Notes under the pieces: generated by a model | The model's input: only the letters and a program-made list of their open reading frames with translations | The model's database searches: none | Told to the model about the DNA's origin: nothing | Shown: positions 1-8,366 of the stretch, in pieces | Numbering within the stretch: position 1 is the first letter of the stretch | Layout of the letters: every line of letters begins with the position of its first letter | DNA from: Cephalothrix spiralis | Lineage: Eukaryota > Nemertea > Palaeonemertea > Archinemertea > Cephalotrichidae | DNA length: 11,483 nucleotides | NCBI GenBank assembly: GCA_032353305.1 | Contig: JAUCNG010372484.1 | Coordinates: 1-11,483, forward strand | Direction of reading: 5' to 3' | Program-made: the position numbers and the translations under genes

Positions 1-88
1 AAAACATTATTTCATTGATGGGTTTTTAATGACCTACATATTTAATTATTGTTTATTGGAATCCAGGGCGAATCCTTCGGAAACCTTA

Positions 89-141
89 GTTATTTATGTA
101 AATTATGTTATTTATGTAAATTATGTTATTTATGTAAATTT
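89..141. repeat. Short AT-rich minisatellite, 18-bp unit, about 3 copies
   Basis: The unit GTTATTTATGTAAATTAT occurs at 89-106 and 107-124 without a mismatch, followed by a third, nearly complete unit from 125 that ends in TTTA instead of TTAT. A related TTTATGCAAATTT follows directly, probably a decayed fourth unit. Confidence 0.9.
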
Positions 142-556
142 ATGCAAATTTTTATATGCATCTTGATTGTTAAATGACCATCCTGGACTGGACTGAGCAT
201 GTGATGAGGAAATCATATTTCTCCAAAACTACCTACAACGGTACGGTAACCAAAATTGTCTTTTGATTGAATCTGTTAGTAAGACTATATTTTTAGCTAC
301 TTATGCCACCGCTTTATGCCATTTTTTGCCTTAATTCTTGAATTTCCTTGAATGGCCTCCTATTACTTTTACACCAAATTTAAGTTTATACCCTTTTTCT
401 GTTCTTAGAAATATACGTACTGGGGAAATCGATTTTTAAGGTTGATTTGAGAGAGAAAAAGTCTTATATGATAGCTAACCAAATACGTTTTGAGAAAAAG
501 TAACGATTTTTGTTGTGAAAAATTGAAAATACTAAATTATGAATTATTTCAATGAC

Positions 557-574
557 TTCTAGTGATCACTAGAA
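557..574. repeat. Perfect 18-bp palindrome
   Basis: TTCTAGTGATCACTAGAA equals its own reverse complement over all 18 bases, with no spacer. It lies in non-coding sequence. By base composition alone an 18-bp perfect palindrome is not expected in most windows of this size, but no function can be read from it. Confidence 0.85.
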
Positions 575-677
575 CCTTCCAAACAAAAAAGATTGGCGAA
601 AACCCGTTCATAAACAAGTGAGCTCAAATGCTCGATTTACTTTTAAGAATAATTTAGAGCGTTAATTAAAAACTTAC

Positions 678-884
678 CTCTCGATTATAATCCGATTGAA
701 ACCAAAGGTCCTTCGGTGCAATAAATGTAGCCAGAGTAGCTCCCTTGTTTATGACCGAATTAGTCTTCAAAATATAGTTTTTGGAAGAGAAGACCATGCT
801 CTTGTCGTCATTAATATATATATAATTAAGTCGTAATATGTCGTAATCTAGATGGTTTCCGTTTTCGCCGTATTTTCTAGTCAT
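678..884 (-). CDS. Candidate first or internal exon of an unrecognised gene
   Basis: On the minus strand an open frame of 69 codons runs from ATG at 884 to a strong splice donor, GAG|GTAAGT, whose intron begins at 677. The donor falls exactly between codons (phase 0). The ATG has a purine at -3 and stops lie upstream, so a first exon is the simplest reading. The peptide (begins MTRKYGENGNHLDY, ends LWFQSDYNRE) is of mixed composition and does not look like simple repeat translation. I recognise no domain. The next exon would lie at lower coordinates and was not found, and no upstream exon was firmly found. It could equally be a chance ORF beside a chance donor, or a remnant of a mobile element. 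Confidence 0.3.
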
Positions 885-2589
885 TCCGAAAAATCATTAA
901 ATCACTTGTTAATGTTTGCAAATCACCATATTGCAGTTTATAAAAGCGTACTGTACTCGGATTTTATGTCATAATATTTACATTCATGCGCACGTTAAAA
1001 ATATTTGTAATGTCATCTTAAGACACTCATCATATGTATATGAGCCTTTTTATGTAAAACTTGCTTGCATAATAAATGTGGTACTGGTTCTGCATGATTT
1101 GGGTAAAGTGTGAGGTCATAGTGACCCTTAAAAGCCTCGTGCACTCGCTGTTGTATAACATTGAGATGTTTTTTTATATTTTTAAAATGTATGTCACATA
1201 TTACAACTTAGCTTGTCCTTTTTTCATTTTATACAATGAGAGGTTTTTAGTTTCTATTTGATTTACTGGTTCTAGGATTGATAAAGCTATAGGAATGTAA
1301 TTTTTGAAACAAAACCCGATATGTCTCAATCTCAACTTTCTTATATACGTATACAAAAAGTTGATAGGTTTAGCCACAAAATGTCTAGTATATACATTGC
1401 ACGAGACCGCGAGGTCGAGTGCTAACTCGAGTGATTAAATTCGAACCAATCAACTACTTATAAAGTAATATTTATTACTACAATGTGTCATAAACTGAGC
1501 ACTTGCTGAAATATTAATGATGTCATCTAAAAATTGCACGCTAGAAAAATGAACTTTAGAAAAAATGGATGGGTATTGGCTAGGGCAATCAAATTTTAAA
1601 TAGATATCTTCAAGCTTTTTCGGAATTGTCATCACGGTTTTCCTCTATAAAATATTTTAGTCTTATAACGCTTTTTTAAAGAAATTCATCTTGTTACGTT
1701 CCTAAAGCATTTTACTTACATTATGCTTAACTTACTTAAGCTTTTATTATTAAAGGTAAAGGTTTATGCATGATGAATATTGGTGTATATCTTTGGATAG
1801 GAGTATCATTTTGTACCATTTGGTGATTTCTAGTTTATGGAAAATTTGGAAAATTTAAAGCTGCAGTCAAACTGGGCATTTTATCAGTCTCACTGGGTAA
1901 TGTAAGACTGGTGCCCTACCCCTGTGGCATAAATAGTTATACTTATTTGCTTTATTTTGGCAATTAGTACTTTTGAAGATGATGAAAGTATATCTAATAA
2001 CTCTTTGGTGAGTATAGTTGATTAGGAATAATTTGATAATCAATCTGGAATCTATTGTTCTAATGTTATTGTTTACGATTGACTGAAACTTAGTCCAAGC
2101 GGCTACCTTCTCCGTGGTTATAAAGTAAAAGTCGGTGCGTGCTGAAATAAGGGACGAGGTTGTTCCCATTGCAGCGCCACATCTATTAGTATTACAAATT
2201 GAACGTAGGAATAGAACCCCTTCTTTAGCAGTGTAGTTATAAAGTGGTACAGAAAATAGCAAAGTTAGTCGTTTTAGTGATCCGTAAAAATGTAAATATG
2301 AAATGTTTTACACTTTTCGTATCATTATTAATTTTCCATATTATTGTTATCTGCGATTTAAGACCATTAAAGGAGAGAGAAAACTACAATTAACTGATTA
2401 AAGTCCAATATTTTCATTAATCAGTATAAACATAAAACTAATATCAAAATATTCCTTATGAAACAATTTTAAAAACGAAAATAAAGCTTTGCTTTTTCAT
2501 TAAATTATCATTCCAAAATATGACACGAGAATCAGTTCGTGGCATTTTCTCTCTCTCATTTAATAGTAATACACAATATTGCACGGACC
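885..2589. other. Stretch without an assignable gene
   Basis: Several open frames occur here. On the minus strand, 1867-2262 is open for 131 codons, and 1450-1635 is open for 61 codons and is preceded by a TTTTATAG acceptor-like site. Neither encodes anything I recognise, and neither has convincing splice sites on both sides. They lie in the same orientation as the candidate exon at 678-884, so exons of one diverged gene or of a decayed element are possible but unproven. The plus-strand frames at 916-1261 are AT-rich and look like chance. A GC-richer patch at 1404-1446 has internal dyads and a box-B-like ATTCGAACC. Confidence 0.4.
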
Positions 2590-2699
2590 TTAAATTAGTA
2601 GGTCGACGTATAATATAAGGATCGATTGGGTTTAGGTCCATCTTCCGGGTTTTTACGCGGGGCCAAATTATTGGTTTTAGCGTCGACCTACCAATTTAA
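2590..2699. mobile_element. Small inverted-repeat element, possible MITE flanked by TTAA
   Basis: The left arm at 2591-2608 (TAAATTAGTAGGTCGACG) and the right arm at 2681-2698 pair over 18 bases with one mismatch, separated by 72 nt. A TTAA lies at the outer edge of each arm (2590-2593 and 2696-2699), which would fit a TTAA target duplication. Because TTAA is itself palindromic it may simply be the end of the arms. No transposase is present, and a second copy was not seen in the window. Confidence 0.45.
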
Positions 2700-3232
2700 C
2701 CGTCCAATTGTGTAGAATAACACAAGGGCAACATTTATGGATTTCAAAATTTGGGGAATCGGACAGTGCTAATAATGGATCAGGTACAGTCGATATCGGG
2801 CGACTCTTGACTGTTTAATAATAACCAAGGCTACTAATGAAGTAGATAGTCAATATTACATTAGTCGAATAAGTGTTACAGCACTAGTATATGGCACGAG
2901 CTGCAGAATGGTGCGGAATTGAAATTCAAAAGAGGGGCTAGGAACTTTTTTATGGCATAATACTCCTGTATATTGTTTAAATGGCCATGAAGAAAATATT
3001 AAGATCTCTTGCTTATATACATAAAATAGCCCTCAGTGACGATCCAACCGGTTGCAAAATAGAACAGGAATTTCAATTATGTTATATTTTAGAACTATTA
3101 ATATTCATTAATGTTGCTTCATGTTTGTTATTTTGGAAGATGAATTAATTCAAGATTTTATTGTGTATTAAATACAAAAATAAAATTTTATATTTTCAAA
3201 AACTATCTATTATGCTTAATTCCTTAGTTTTT

Positions 3233-3569
3233 AAGTGTGTTTCAATATTATGGAAAACAGCCAGATGACGTCATATTGTGACTTATTATGAATATTGCAA
3301 ATATTTTCAATCACTCTAAAATTATATTGTGAATATTTTCAGTGCGTTTCAATTTTTAGTGAATTTTTGTGAATAGTAAATTGAATAAAACATTTAGAAA
3401 TTTTTTAAAAAGTCATAAAAATTATTTTTTCCCCGAGAAAGGACGTTCATTTATAGTATTTGCCGCCTACCGGGGAAACATAACTCTTTAGTCCCTTAGG
3501 ATTTGCACTAAATTATTTTATTTTATTTCAAAGACCTGGCTGTTTTCCATAATATTGGGACACCCTGTA
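3233..3569. mobile_element. Mariner-type MITE, left copy
   Basis: The element is bounded by inverted repeats. The right arm at 3536-3569 runs CTGGCTGTTTTCC...CACCCTGTA, and the left arm at 3233-3264 pairs with it through CAATATTATGGAAAACAGCC. Termini of the CAGGGTGTCCC type next to TA are common in Tc1/mariner-derived non-autonomous elements (family knowledge). The outermost left bases are eroded compared with the other copy. The interior is AT-rich and has no transposase frame. Just inside the right arm about 35-40 bases still present in the other copy (around 8653-8690) are gone. Confidence 0.8.
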
Positions 3570-3876
3570 TATATATATACCCTCCGCCCAAAATTATATT
3601 GATTCATTTCATTTTATATTCTCATATTCAAAACTAAATACCGACTTAGCGGTAATTAATCGCGGTACTTAAATAAACATTCTGGTATATTAAAGGATAT
3701 TTGCACCATAATGATAAAATTTACATAAATTTTCTACGGCTATTTTAGTTGATATCCTCAAATAATATTTATAGCAAAAATAGTTTCATAAACATACTAA
3801 TCCTTAACACGTTAAGTTTTTCACTCGATCATAAAAATTCTATCCTTAAAAACATGACAATGCAATAATACAGGTA

Positions 3877-4040
3877 TTATTCATGTAATAGCTACTGCCT
3901 TTTCCAACATACTACTTTCGAGTAAACTATTTCCAATAGTTGATTTCGTTTTTTCGTAATCCAGGTGCACGAAATCCCCTTTTTAAACTACTACGAGGTA
4001 TTGTGGGTAGTTAAAATAGTGTTGGGGTTCCGTACATTTG
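3877..4040 (-). pseudogene. Broken duplicate of the terminal exon at 9069-9791
   Basis: This is the far end of the left duplication. It aligns with the minus-strand terminal exon from its stop codon (TTA at 3877-3879, matching 9069-9071) to the segment ending at 9497. Two blocks of the exon are missing, about 9079-9250 and about 9271-9366, and small indels break the frame, for example around the run matching CGTTTTCCG. Homology stops at GTACATTTG, so the rest of the exon and all upstream exons are absent. It has one copy of the 30-bp unit that is tandem in the intact exon. It cannot encode the protein. Confidence 0.85.
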
Positions 4041-5177
4041 CATAAAATTATTTTTCTCACAAAACCCACTATGCCAATTAACCTTACGAAAGTTTCCACA
4101 ATCTCGAAAAACAACACCCACCCCATCACATTATTTACCAGTACAGGTGAATATACGCTTCTGTGTAGTTCTATTACTGTTTAGAATTCACTTTTTATAA
4201 TCTTCATTGACACGTATCATATGCATAGTGCGTTTCTTACGGAAATTTATTTCCGATTGCAATCGTCATTTTGTGTATATCGTTATTCTATTTATGGATT
4301 TTCCATTTACTTTTGATTTTGAATTCCTAGGCATTAAAACTACTGAAACTCGGTGAGTCTTTATATTATCTTCTTACTTAGTTACATGTATATTTGTATC
4401 AAGTATTAGTTACAAGATGGTTTAGCCTAAATTAACCAGACATACTCGATGGTTTAGCCTAAATTAACCAGACATACTCGTAATCTAAGGTGAGAAAGGT
4501 ATAGGAATGTCATTTTGATTAAAAAATAATACTTGTGCACAGACAACGTTGATCAACCTTCTCAAAAACACAATCATGTTAATAGCAAATAGAAAACATT
4601 TGTGCCATTCTCTTGGGATTCCATTCTTAACATTCCAAACGATGATTTCCAAACCTTTTTTTCAAATTTGGTCTTAGTTTCTTTGCGTCCATCATGCAAT
4701 AAAAACAAGATGGCGCGATACCGGACTCCAGAATAGGATGACCAGTCAGTTTTTTTTTTCAACAACCAAATTTTCTCCCTTTAAAGATTCTTTAAATTGC
4801 CCAAAATAGTCACTTATTAATGATATACATTTACCTTGTTTTAGAGAATTTTATATTCTTACATCATACCAAGAACATGCGATTCGTTTTTTTACCTCTA
4901 AGCAGTAGCACATTTGCTAAGTCAGGTGTGGAAGCAGTTCCGGGTCAGTATTAATGACTTCTGAAAACATTGAATCATAGTGATCCTTCTTAGATTCAAA
5001 TTAATATCAGAGTTAAACCAGTTACCAAAAAACCCCATCCACACAGGTTGGTGCTTGCACTTTCAAGACACCCCCCTGGACTTGGGTACGAGCACTGAAC
5101 ACCAAACGTTTCATAAAATCTAAAATTAATTCCCGCAGACATATATCAAATTTGAGAGCATAACTTTTCTTTTGCAG
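4041..5177. other. Gene-poor stretch, probably promoter and 5' intron of the TRIM gene
   Basis: No coding sequence is recognised. The minus-strand frame at 4574-4765 matches nothing I know. The stretch contains the 32-bp tandem duplication listed separately. It ends in a pyrimidine-rich tract and CAG (5165-5177) immediately before the TRIM exon, so at least its end is probably an intron in the 5' untranslated region. The position of the upstream non-coding exon and the promoter cannot be fixed. Confidence 0.5.
4416..4479. repeat. Perfect tandem duplication of a 32-bp unit
   Basis: Bases 4416-4447 and 4448-4479 are identical over 32 bases (unit begins GATGGTTTAGCC and ends CAGACATACTC). Lack of any mismatch in otherwise non-coding sequence indicates a recent duplication. 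No other copy was seen in the window. Confidence 0.95.
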
Positions 5178-6769
5178 TCCGAAAGCATGGCTTCAGCTAA
5201 CATTTAGGATCTTCTGAAATGTGCCGTCTGTCTGGAGATGTATATTGACCCCAAAACATTGCCATGTATGCATACTTTCTGCTGCCATTGTCTTCAAGGT
5301 ATCTTGAAAGATGGAAGTGTCTGTTGTTCCGAATGTAGAAAGGTTACCAACATAAATAAAGATGAAATTGCCGGATTAAACACAAACCCTTTGATAGCTC
5401 AATTGATTGAAACAAGCAAGATATCAGAAAAGGAAAATGTAAAGGAAAAAATTGATGAAATGAAGCAGCAGTGCATTGAAAGCTTAGATAGACTCGAAAG
5501 TGAAAAAGAAAAAATTAAATCAGAATTTGAGTCACAAAAGCCATTGGTATTGGGAAAACTTGATTGCATTAAAACCAAAGTTGAGGAACGAAGCCATGCA
5601 TTTAACAAACTTTGGAATGGAAATTTAAGATCGATAGACGATTGTATTAATAAAGTGAAAGGTATAATAACTGAATCAGAATATACTGAAGTTGATGAAG
5701 ACCCATCTTCCAAAGATAAGGCTTTTGAGATGTATCGAAAAAGTAAGAAGATTTTAGAAGACCTTGGGATTGAAATGCTCCTGGGTAAGAGAGTTGAATT
5801 TACAGATCATAGCGTTTTCATGAAAAGGATGCTGGAGGAGGATGGCTTGCGGCTACAGACCAGTACTGAAGAAGTCTACGGACAACAAAATTTTCATCAA
5901 CGGTTTGAAAATTGGACGATTGTACCTTTGCCAAAGGCTCATGCCCTGAGTATCACTAAGATAAGCATTGATGAAGAGGGGGAAATATATGTTGCTGATG
6001 CTGAAAACAATGACATTCATAAATATTGCTCATTACCTGAAGTAATTGGTAGTAAGCCTCTACGAAAAATCTGTAGTATTGATCATGAGAATCCAAATTA
6101 TATATAATATCATGTGTCGACAAAAAGTTGTACGTTACATCTGGGAAAGATTCCATCATCGAATATAATGATTCCTTCAAATGCACCATCCATGAATCGC
6201 CTAGGTTTGATAAATTTAACAATGTCGTTCTATCAAATGTTTCATCGGATGGGACTATGCTATCATACCAGAGATCTAAAGAAGATAGCCTAAACATGAA
6301 ATTCTTTAATTATAAGCATGATCTGAAATTATGGAGATTCGATACTCCCTTTGGAATAACAGGTGGCGAAACATTCGATTTAGTTTCAACTTACTACGAC
6401 AAAACCTCTAATGACTTCATAATTGGTTTCTTAGATAAGAGTTATAATAGGCTTATTTTTTTGACAAGTACTCAAAAAATTAAAGAATTGTCAGGTAAAA
6501 CAAGTACAGGACCTTTAGTATTCAAAGATGTTGATGATATAGCAAAGGATAGAATCATCATTGCCGTTGCCAATGATTCTAAAAGAAGGTCATATGTATT
6601 GTTAGGTGGTAAGATACCATCTGTTAGAGTTTATGATCAAGAATTGCGGTATTTCACTGATATAGTAATTCAGGGGACTAACCTTAATTTAAGGGATATA
6701 AAAGTAGATTTAAAATGTCGCATAATTGTTGCATGCAAAGACAAATTACTTGTTTATCAAACAAATTAG
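5178..6769 (+). pseudogene. TRIM-NHL type RING/coiled-coil protein gene, broken by a stop and a frameshift
   Basis: Read from ATG at 5187, this is one coding exon for a protein of about 527 residues. Codons 12-50 form a complete C3HC4 RING finger (ligands C12, C15, C27, H29, C32, C35, C47, C50), the E2-binding fold of ubiquitin ligases. No B-box follows. A charged coiled coil covers about codons 79-142, and from about codon 240 there is a beta-propeller of NHL character (ISIDEEGEIYVADAENNDI, later VDKKLYVTSGKDSIIEY) ending with LLVYQTN and TAG at 6767. Two lesions break it: TAG at 5205-5207 (codon 7), and a frameshift in a TA-rich tract near 6098-6110, where the first frame ends at TAA 6105-6107. 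A pyrimidine tract and CAG at 5165-5177 give the usual 5'-UTR intron, so it is not a processed copy. ATTAAA at 6815-6820 could be the polyadenylation signal. Translation from ATG 5238 would lack C12 and C15. Assembly error or recoding cannot be excluded. Confidence 0.85.
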
Positions 6770-6847
6770 TTGTCACGTCCTACACATAAGCATTGGATTG
6801 AAATTTGCGAGGGTATTAAAAATTGTACAAAAAGTGCCCTCCATCGG

Positions 6848-7017
6848 TGGATAAGTTATGACAAATGCTGATCAACTTGGGGTTTAGATTTTTGCCCATC
6901 CCATGAAAGTTTAACGTAATTTTTCTGAGCAAAAATCTAAACTTCAAGTTGATCAGCATTTGTCATGACCTGTCCAAAAATATATAGTTTGTAGGGGTAA
7001 ACTACACGCCAGTATGC
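6848..7017. repeat. Hairpin repeat: 48-nt inverted arms plus a tail shared with 10247-10336
   Basis: Arms at 6848-6895 and 6929-6976 pair at about 43 of 48 positions around a 33-nt loop; the core GACAAATGCTGATCAACTTG is perfect. The right arm and the sequence after it (through ATATATAGTTTGT to CGCCAGTATGC at 7017) match the reverse strand of 10247-10336. The module GCAAAAATCTAAA...GATCAGCA therefore occurs three times in the window, twice here head to head. It lies about 80 bp behind the TRIM stop codon and could fall within that gene's 3' end. A transcript would fold into a long stem, but a decayed foldback element is the simpler explanation. Confidence 0.85.
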
Positions 7018-7742
7018 TTAACTAATGCTTTAGATGATCAGGTCTGTATCATATATATTTTAATCATAATTATTGATGTGTGGATTTAAGTAATTGACGG
7101 GCTTTTAATTATATTAGGTAACCTCAGGAAATGAAAAATTATGCCTTTAGACATGAAATAATTAGCCAATTTATAATTCAATATTTAACTACGGTTTTGG
7201 CATAATTGCTTATATCCCTAGAGTTGTCGCAATATAATTGTATACAATTATCTCGTATAAGATTTATATTATGTATATTATATCATATCAGTAAAATATT
7301 AATCATACATGTAGTAACTTTTTTAAACTCTTTAAGAATTAACTTATACCAATGACGTGATAACGTGGTTTCATTAACATTTTAGAAGCTTTATTTTGAC
7401 CTTTAATGACCTCTAGCGTCGAAATAATAACTGAGAAAAACGATTCTTGAGTAGGTTTCTCTGCATTTCATAAGATATCCAATAAATAAAAATTCGGCCC
7501 CTTATTGAAATTACGTTGCAAACGATTCGTACTAATGTAGCCAATGATCTAATAAAACTTCCATATAAGTTTCATTACCCAAGGTGAAGATAGATTTGGC
7601 CCTAAGCTCCAAAAATAGTTTTTTTGGCCCTTTACGCCGGCCCCAAAACAGCTAAAACAGGTTCAAGCAAATAGAATAATGCTTACTATTGGTTCTTCGT
7701 ACGAAGTGAGCTAATAAAACGTCTTAAATTTTGTCCTTATTT
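7018..7742. other. Non-coding AT-rich stretch
   Basis: No gene, no long frame and no recognised element. It contains an 18-bp perfect palindrome, ATAATTGTATACAATTAT, at 7234-7251, and an AATAAA within 7480-7495 too far from any coding region to assign. Confidence 0.55.
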
Positions 7743-7757
7743 CCCCCCCCCCCCCCC
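7743..7757. repeat. Homopolymer of 15 C
   Basis: Fifteen consecutive C in strongly AT-rich surroundings; the minus strand is therefore G15. The length should be treated as uncertain, since such runs are prone to sequencing and assembly error. It lies just before the homologous part of the right segmental duplicate begins. Confidence 0.9.
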
Positions 7758-7844
7758 AAAACTCAGTACTACATCGGTCGAATGAGCTACAGAAGGGTGC
7801 GATATTTAAATTTAAAAGAGTGGCACAAGACCGGGAGACGGTCG

Positions 7845-7963
7845 ATTGGGCCCCAGTCACTTCGGCCCGGACTTTTGGGCCCCACGGACAATTGGAACCT
7901 AGTCATTTGGGCCCCAAGGACAATTGGGCCTCAGTCATTTGGGCCCCGGACTTCTGGTCCCCA
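7845..7963. repeat. GC-rich degenerate minisatellite built on GGGCCC
   Basis: A unit of about 31-33 bp resembling AGTCATTTGGGCCCC plus GGACAATTGGGCCTC is repeated imperfectly for roughly four copies, giving about seven GGGCCC-like cores. GC content is far above the surroundings. The best-matching units lie at 7901-7950. Forward frames stay open through it only because the repeat lacks stops, so the ORFs at 7731-7970 and the first part of 7820-8098 are not evidence of a gene. The left duplicate has no counterpart. Confidence 0.85.
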
Positions 7964-7978
7964 ATATTAATATGTTAC

Positions 7979-8098
7979 CATGTATCCCAATATTTACCTG
8001 TTGCTGGAATGTTTTCAGAAGGAGGATATTTTTGTGAAAGAATTATACAGACATTGAATGGGAAAAAACAATCGGCGTCAATCACGTTCGTGCTGTGA
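7979..8098 (+). pseudogene. Possible C-terminal tail of a hAT-family transposase
   Basis: The frame ending in TGA at 8096-8098 encodes YLPVAGMFSEGGYF, CERIIQTLNGKK and a final FVL. hAT transposases end in a dimerisation domain with the pattern YL-x-FS-x-x-G-x(9)-L-x-G-K...FL close to the C-terminus. The spacing of F, S, G, C, L, G and K here fits that pattern as I remember it. AATAAA follows at 8220-8225, 122 nt after the stop, so it would make a sensible terminal exon. Upstream the frame runs into the minisatellite, so the rest of any transposase is gone. The match is short and from memory; it may be coincidence. Confidence 0.3.
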
Positions 8099-8219
8099 CC
8101 CTGTGCCGCCCTCAGTGCTAAATAGCACATGAAGTCCAATTATATTATGTTTAAGATTTGGTTTTTAAAAATATCAATTATTGTGTATTAATTGTTATGT
8201 GATGTTTTGATTTTTGTCC

Positions 8220-8225
8220 AATAAA
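8220..8225 (+). promoter_or_regulatory. Canonical polyadenylation signal AATAAA
   Basis: AATAAA in GTCCAATAAAGATAG, located 122 nt after the TGA of the hAT-like frame. It would serve that relic if it were ever transcribed. A chance occurrence is possible in AT-rich DNA. Confidence 0.35.
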
Positions 8226-8366
8226 GATAGTATATATATATTAATGTTGCTCCATGTTTGTTGTTATGGAAAATGAATTAATTCAAGATTTTATTATGTA
8301 TTATACAAAAATAAAATTCTATATTTTCAAAAACTATCTATTATGCTTAATTCCTTAGTTTCTATA

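Larger units (their letters stand above)
1..677. other. Non-coding stretch with no recognised gene
   Basis: AT-rich sequence with stops in every frame and no protein I recognise. It holds the 18-bp minisatellite and the 18-bp palindrome listed separately. If the candidate exon at 678-884 is real, this stretch begins with its downstream intron on the minus strand; I could not identify a convincing next exon. Confidence 0.5.
2854..4040. repeat. Segmental duplication, left copy (partner 7766-9497)
   Basis: This stretch matches 7766-9497 in the same orientation and order, broken by many indels. Clear anchors are GAGCTGCAGAATGGTGCG (left) against GAGCTACAGAAGGGTGCG (right), the long match beginning ATTAATGTTGC (about 3107 and 8240), the MITE, the block after its right end (CCCTCCGCCC), and a piece of the gene exon ending GTACATTTG (4032-4040 and 9489-9497). 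The offset grows from about 4.9 kb at the left to about 5.5 kb at the right, because the left copy has lost more sequence. The GGGCCC minisatellite and the hAT-like tail of the right copy are missing or unrecognisable here. Confidence 0.9.

Noticed and set aside
89-141. CRISPR array
   Set aside because: The 18-bp units are directly adjacent without spacers, and the window is eukaryotic in character.
916-1261. Plus-strand frames of 61-65 codons
   Set aside because: AT-rich chance frames with no splice sites, no recognised domain and mutual overlap.
1404-1446. tRNA-like or SINE-like patch (GAGGTCGAGTGCTAA and ATTCGAACC)
   Set aside because: Box A and box B matches are imperfect and their spacing is too short on the plus strand; no cloverleaf can be drawn.
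4574-4765. 63-codon minus-strand frame
   Set aside because: No recognised protein, no splice context and no support from neighbouring sequence.
5187-5240. Programmed stop-codon readthrough in the TRIM gene
   Set aside because: A second, independent frameshift downstream makes ordinary decay or sequence error much more likely than recoding; no dedicated readthrough element is visible.
5399-6297. Minus-strand frames at 5399-5713 and 5956-6297
   Set aside because: They are antisense to the TRIM reading frame, which has clear domain content; their Ser/Phe-rich translations are shadows.
7731-7970. 79-codon plus-strand frame
   Set aside because: It runs through the C15 tract and the GGGCCC minisatellite; it is open only because these repeats lack stops.
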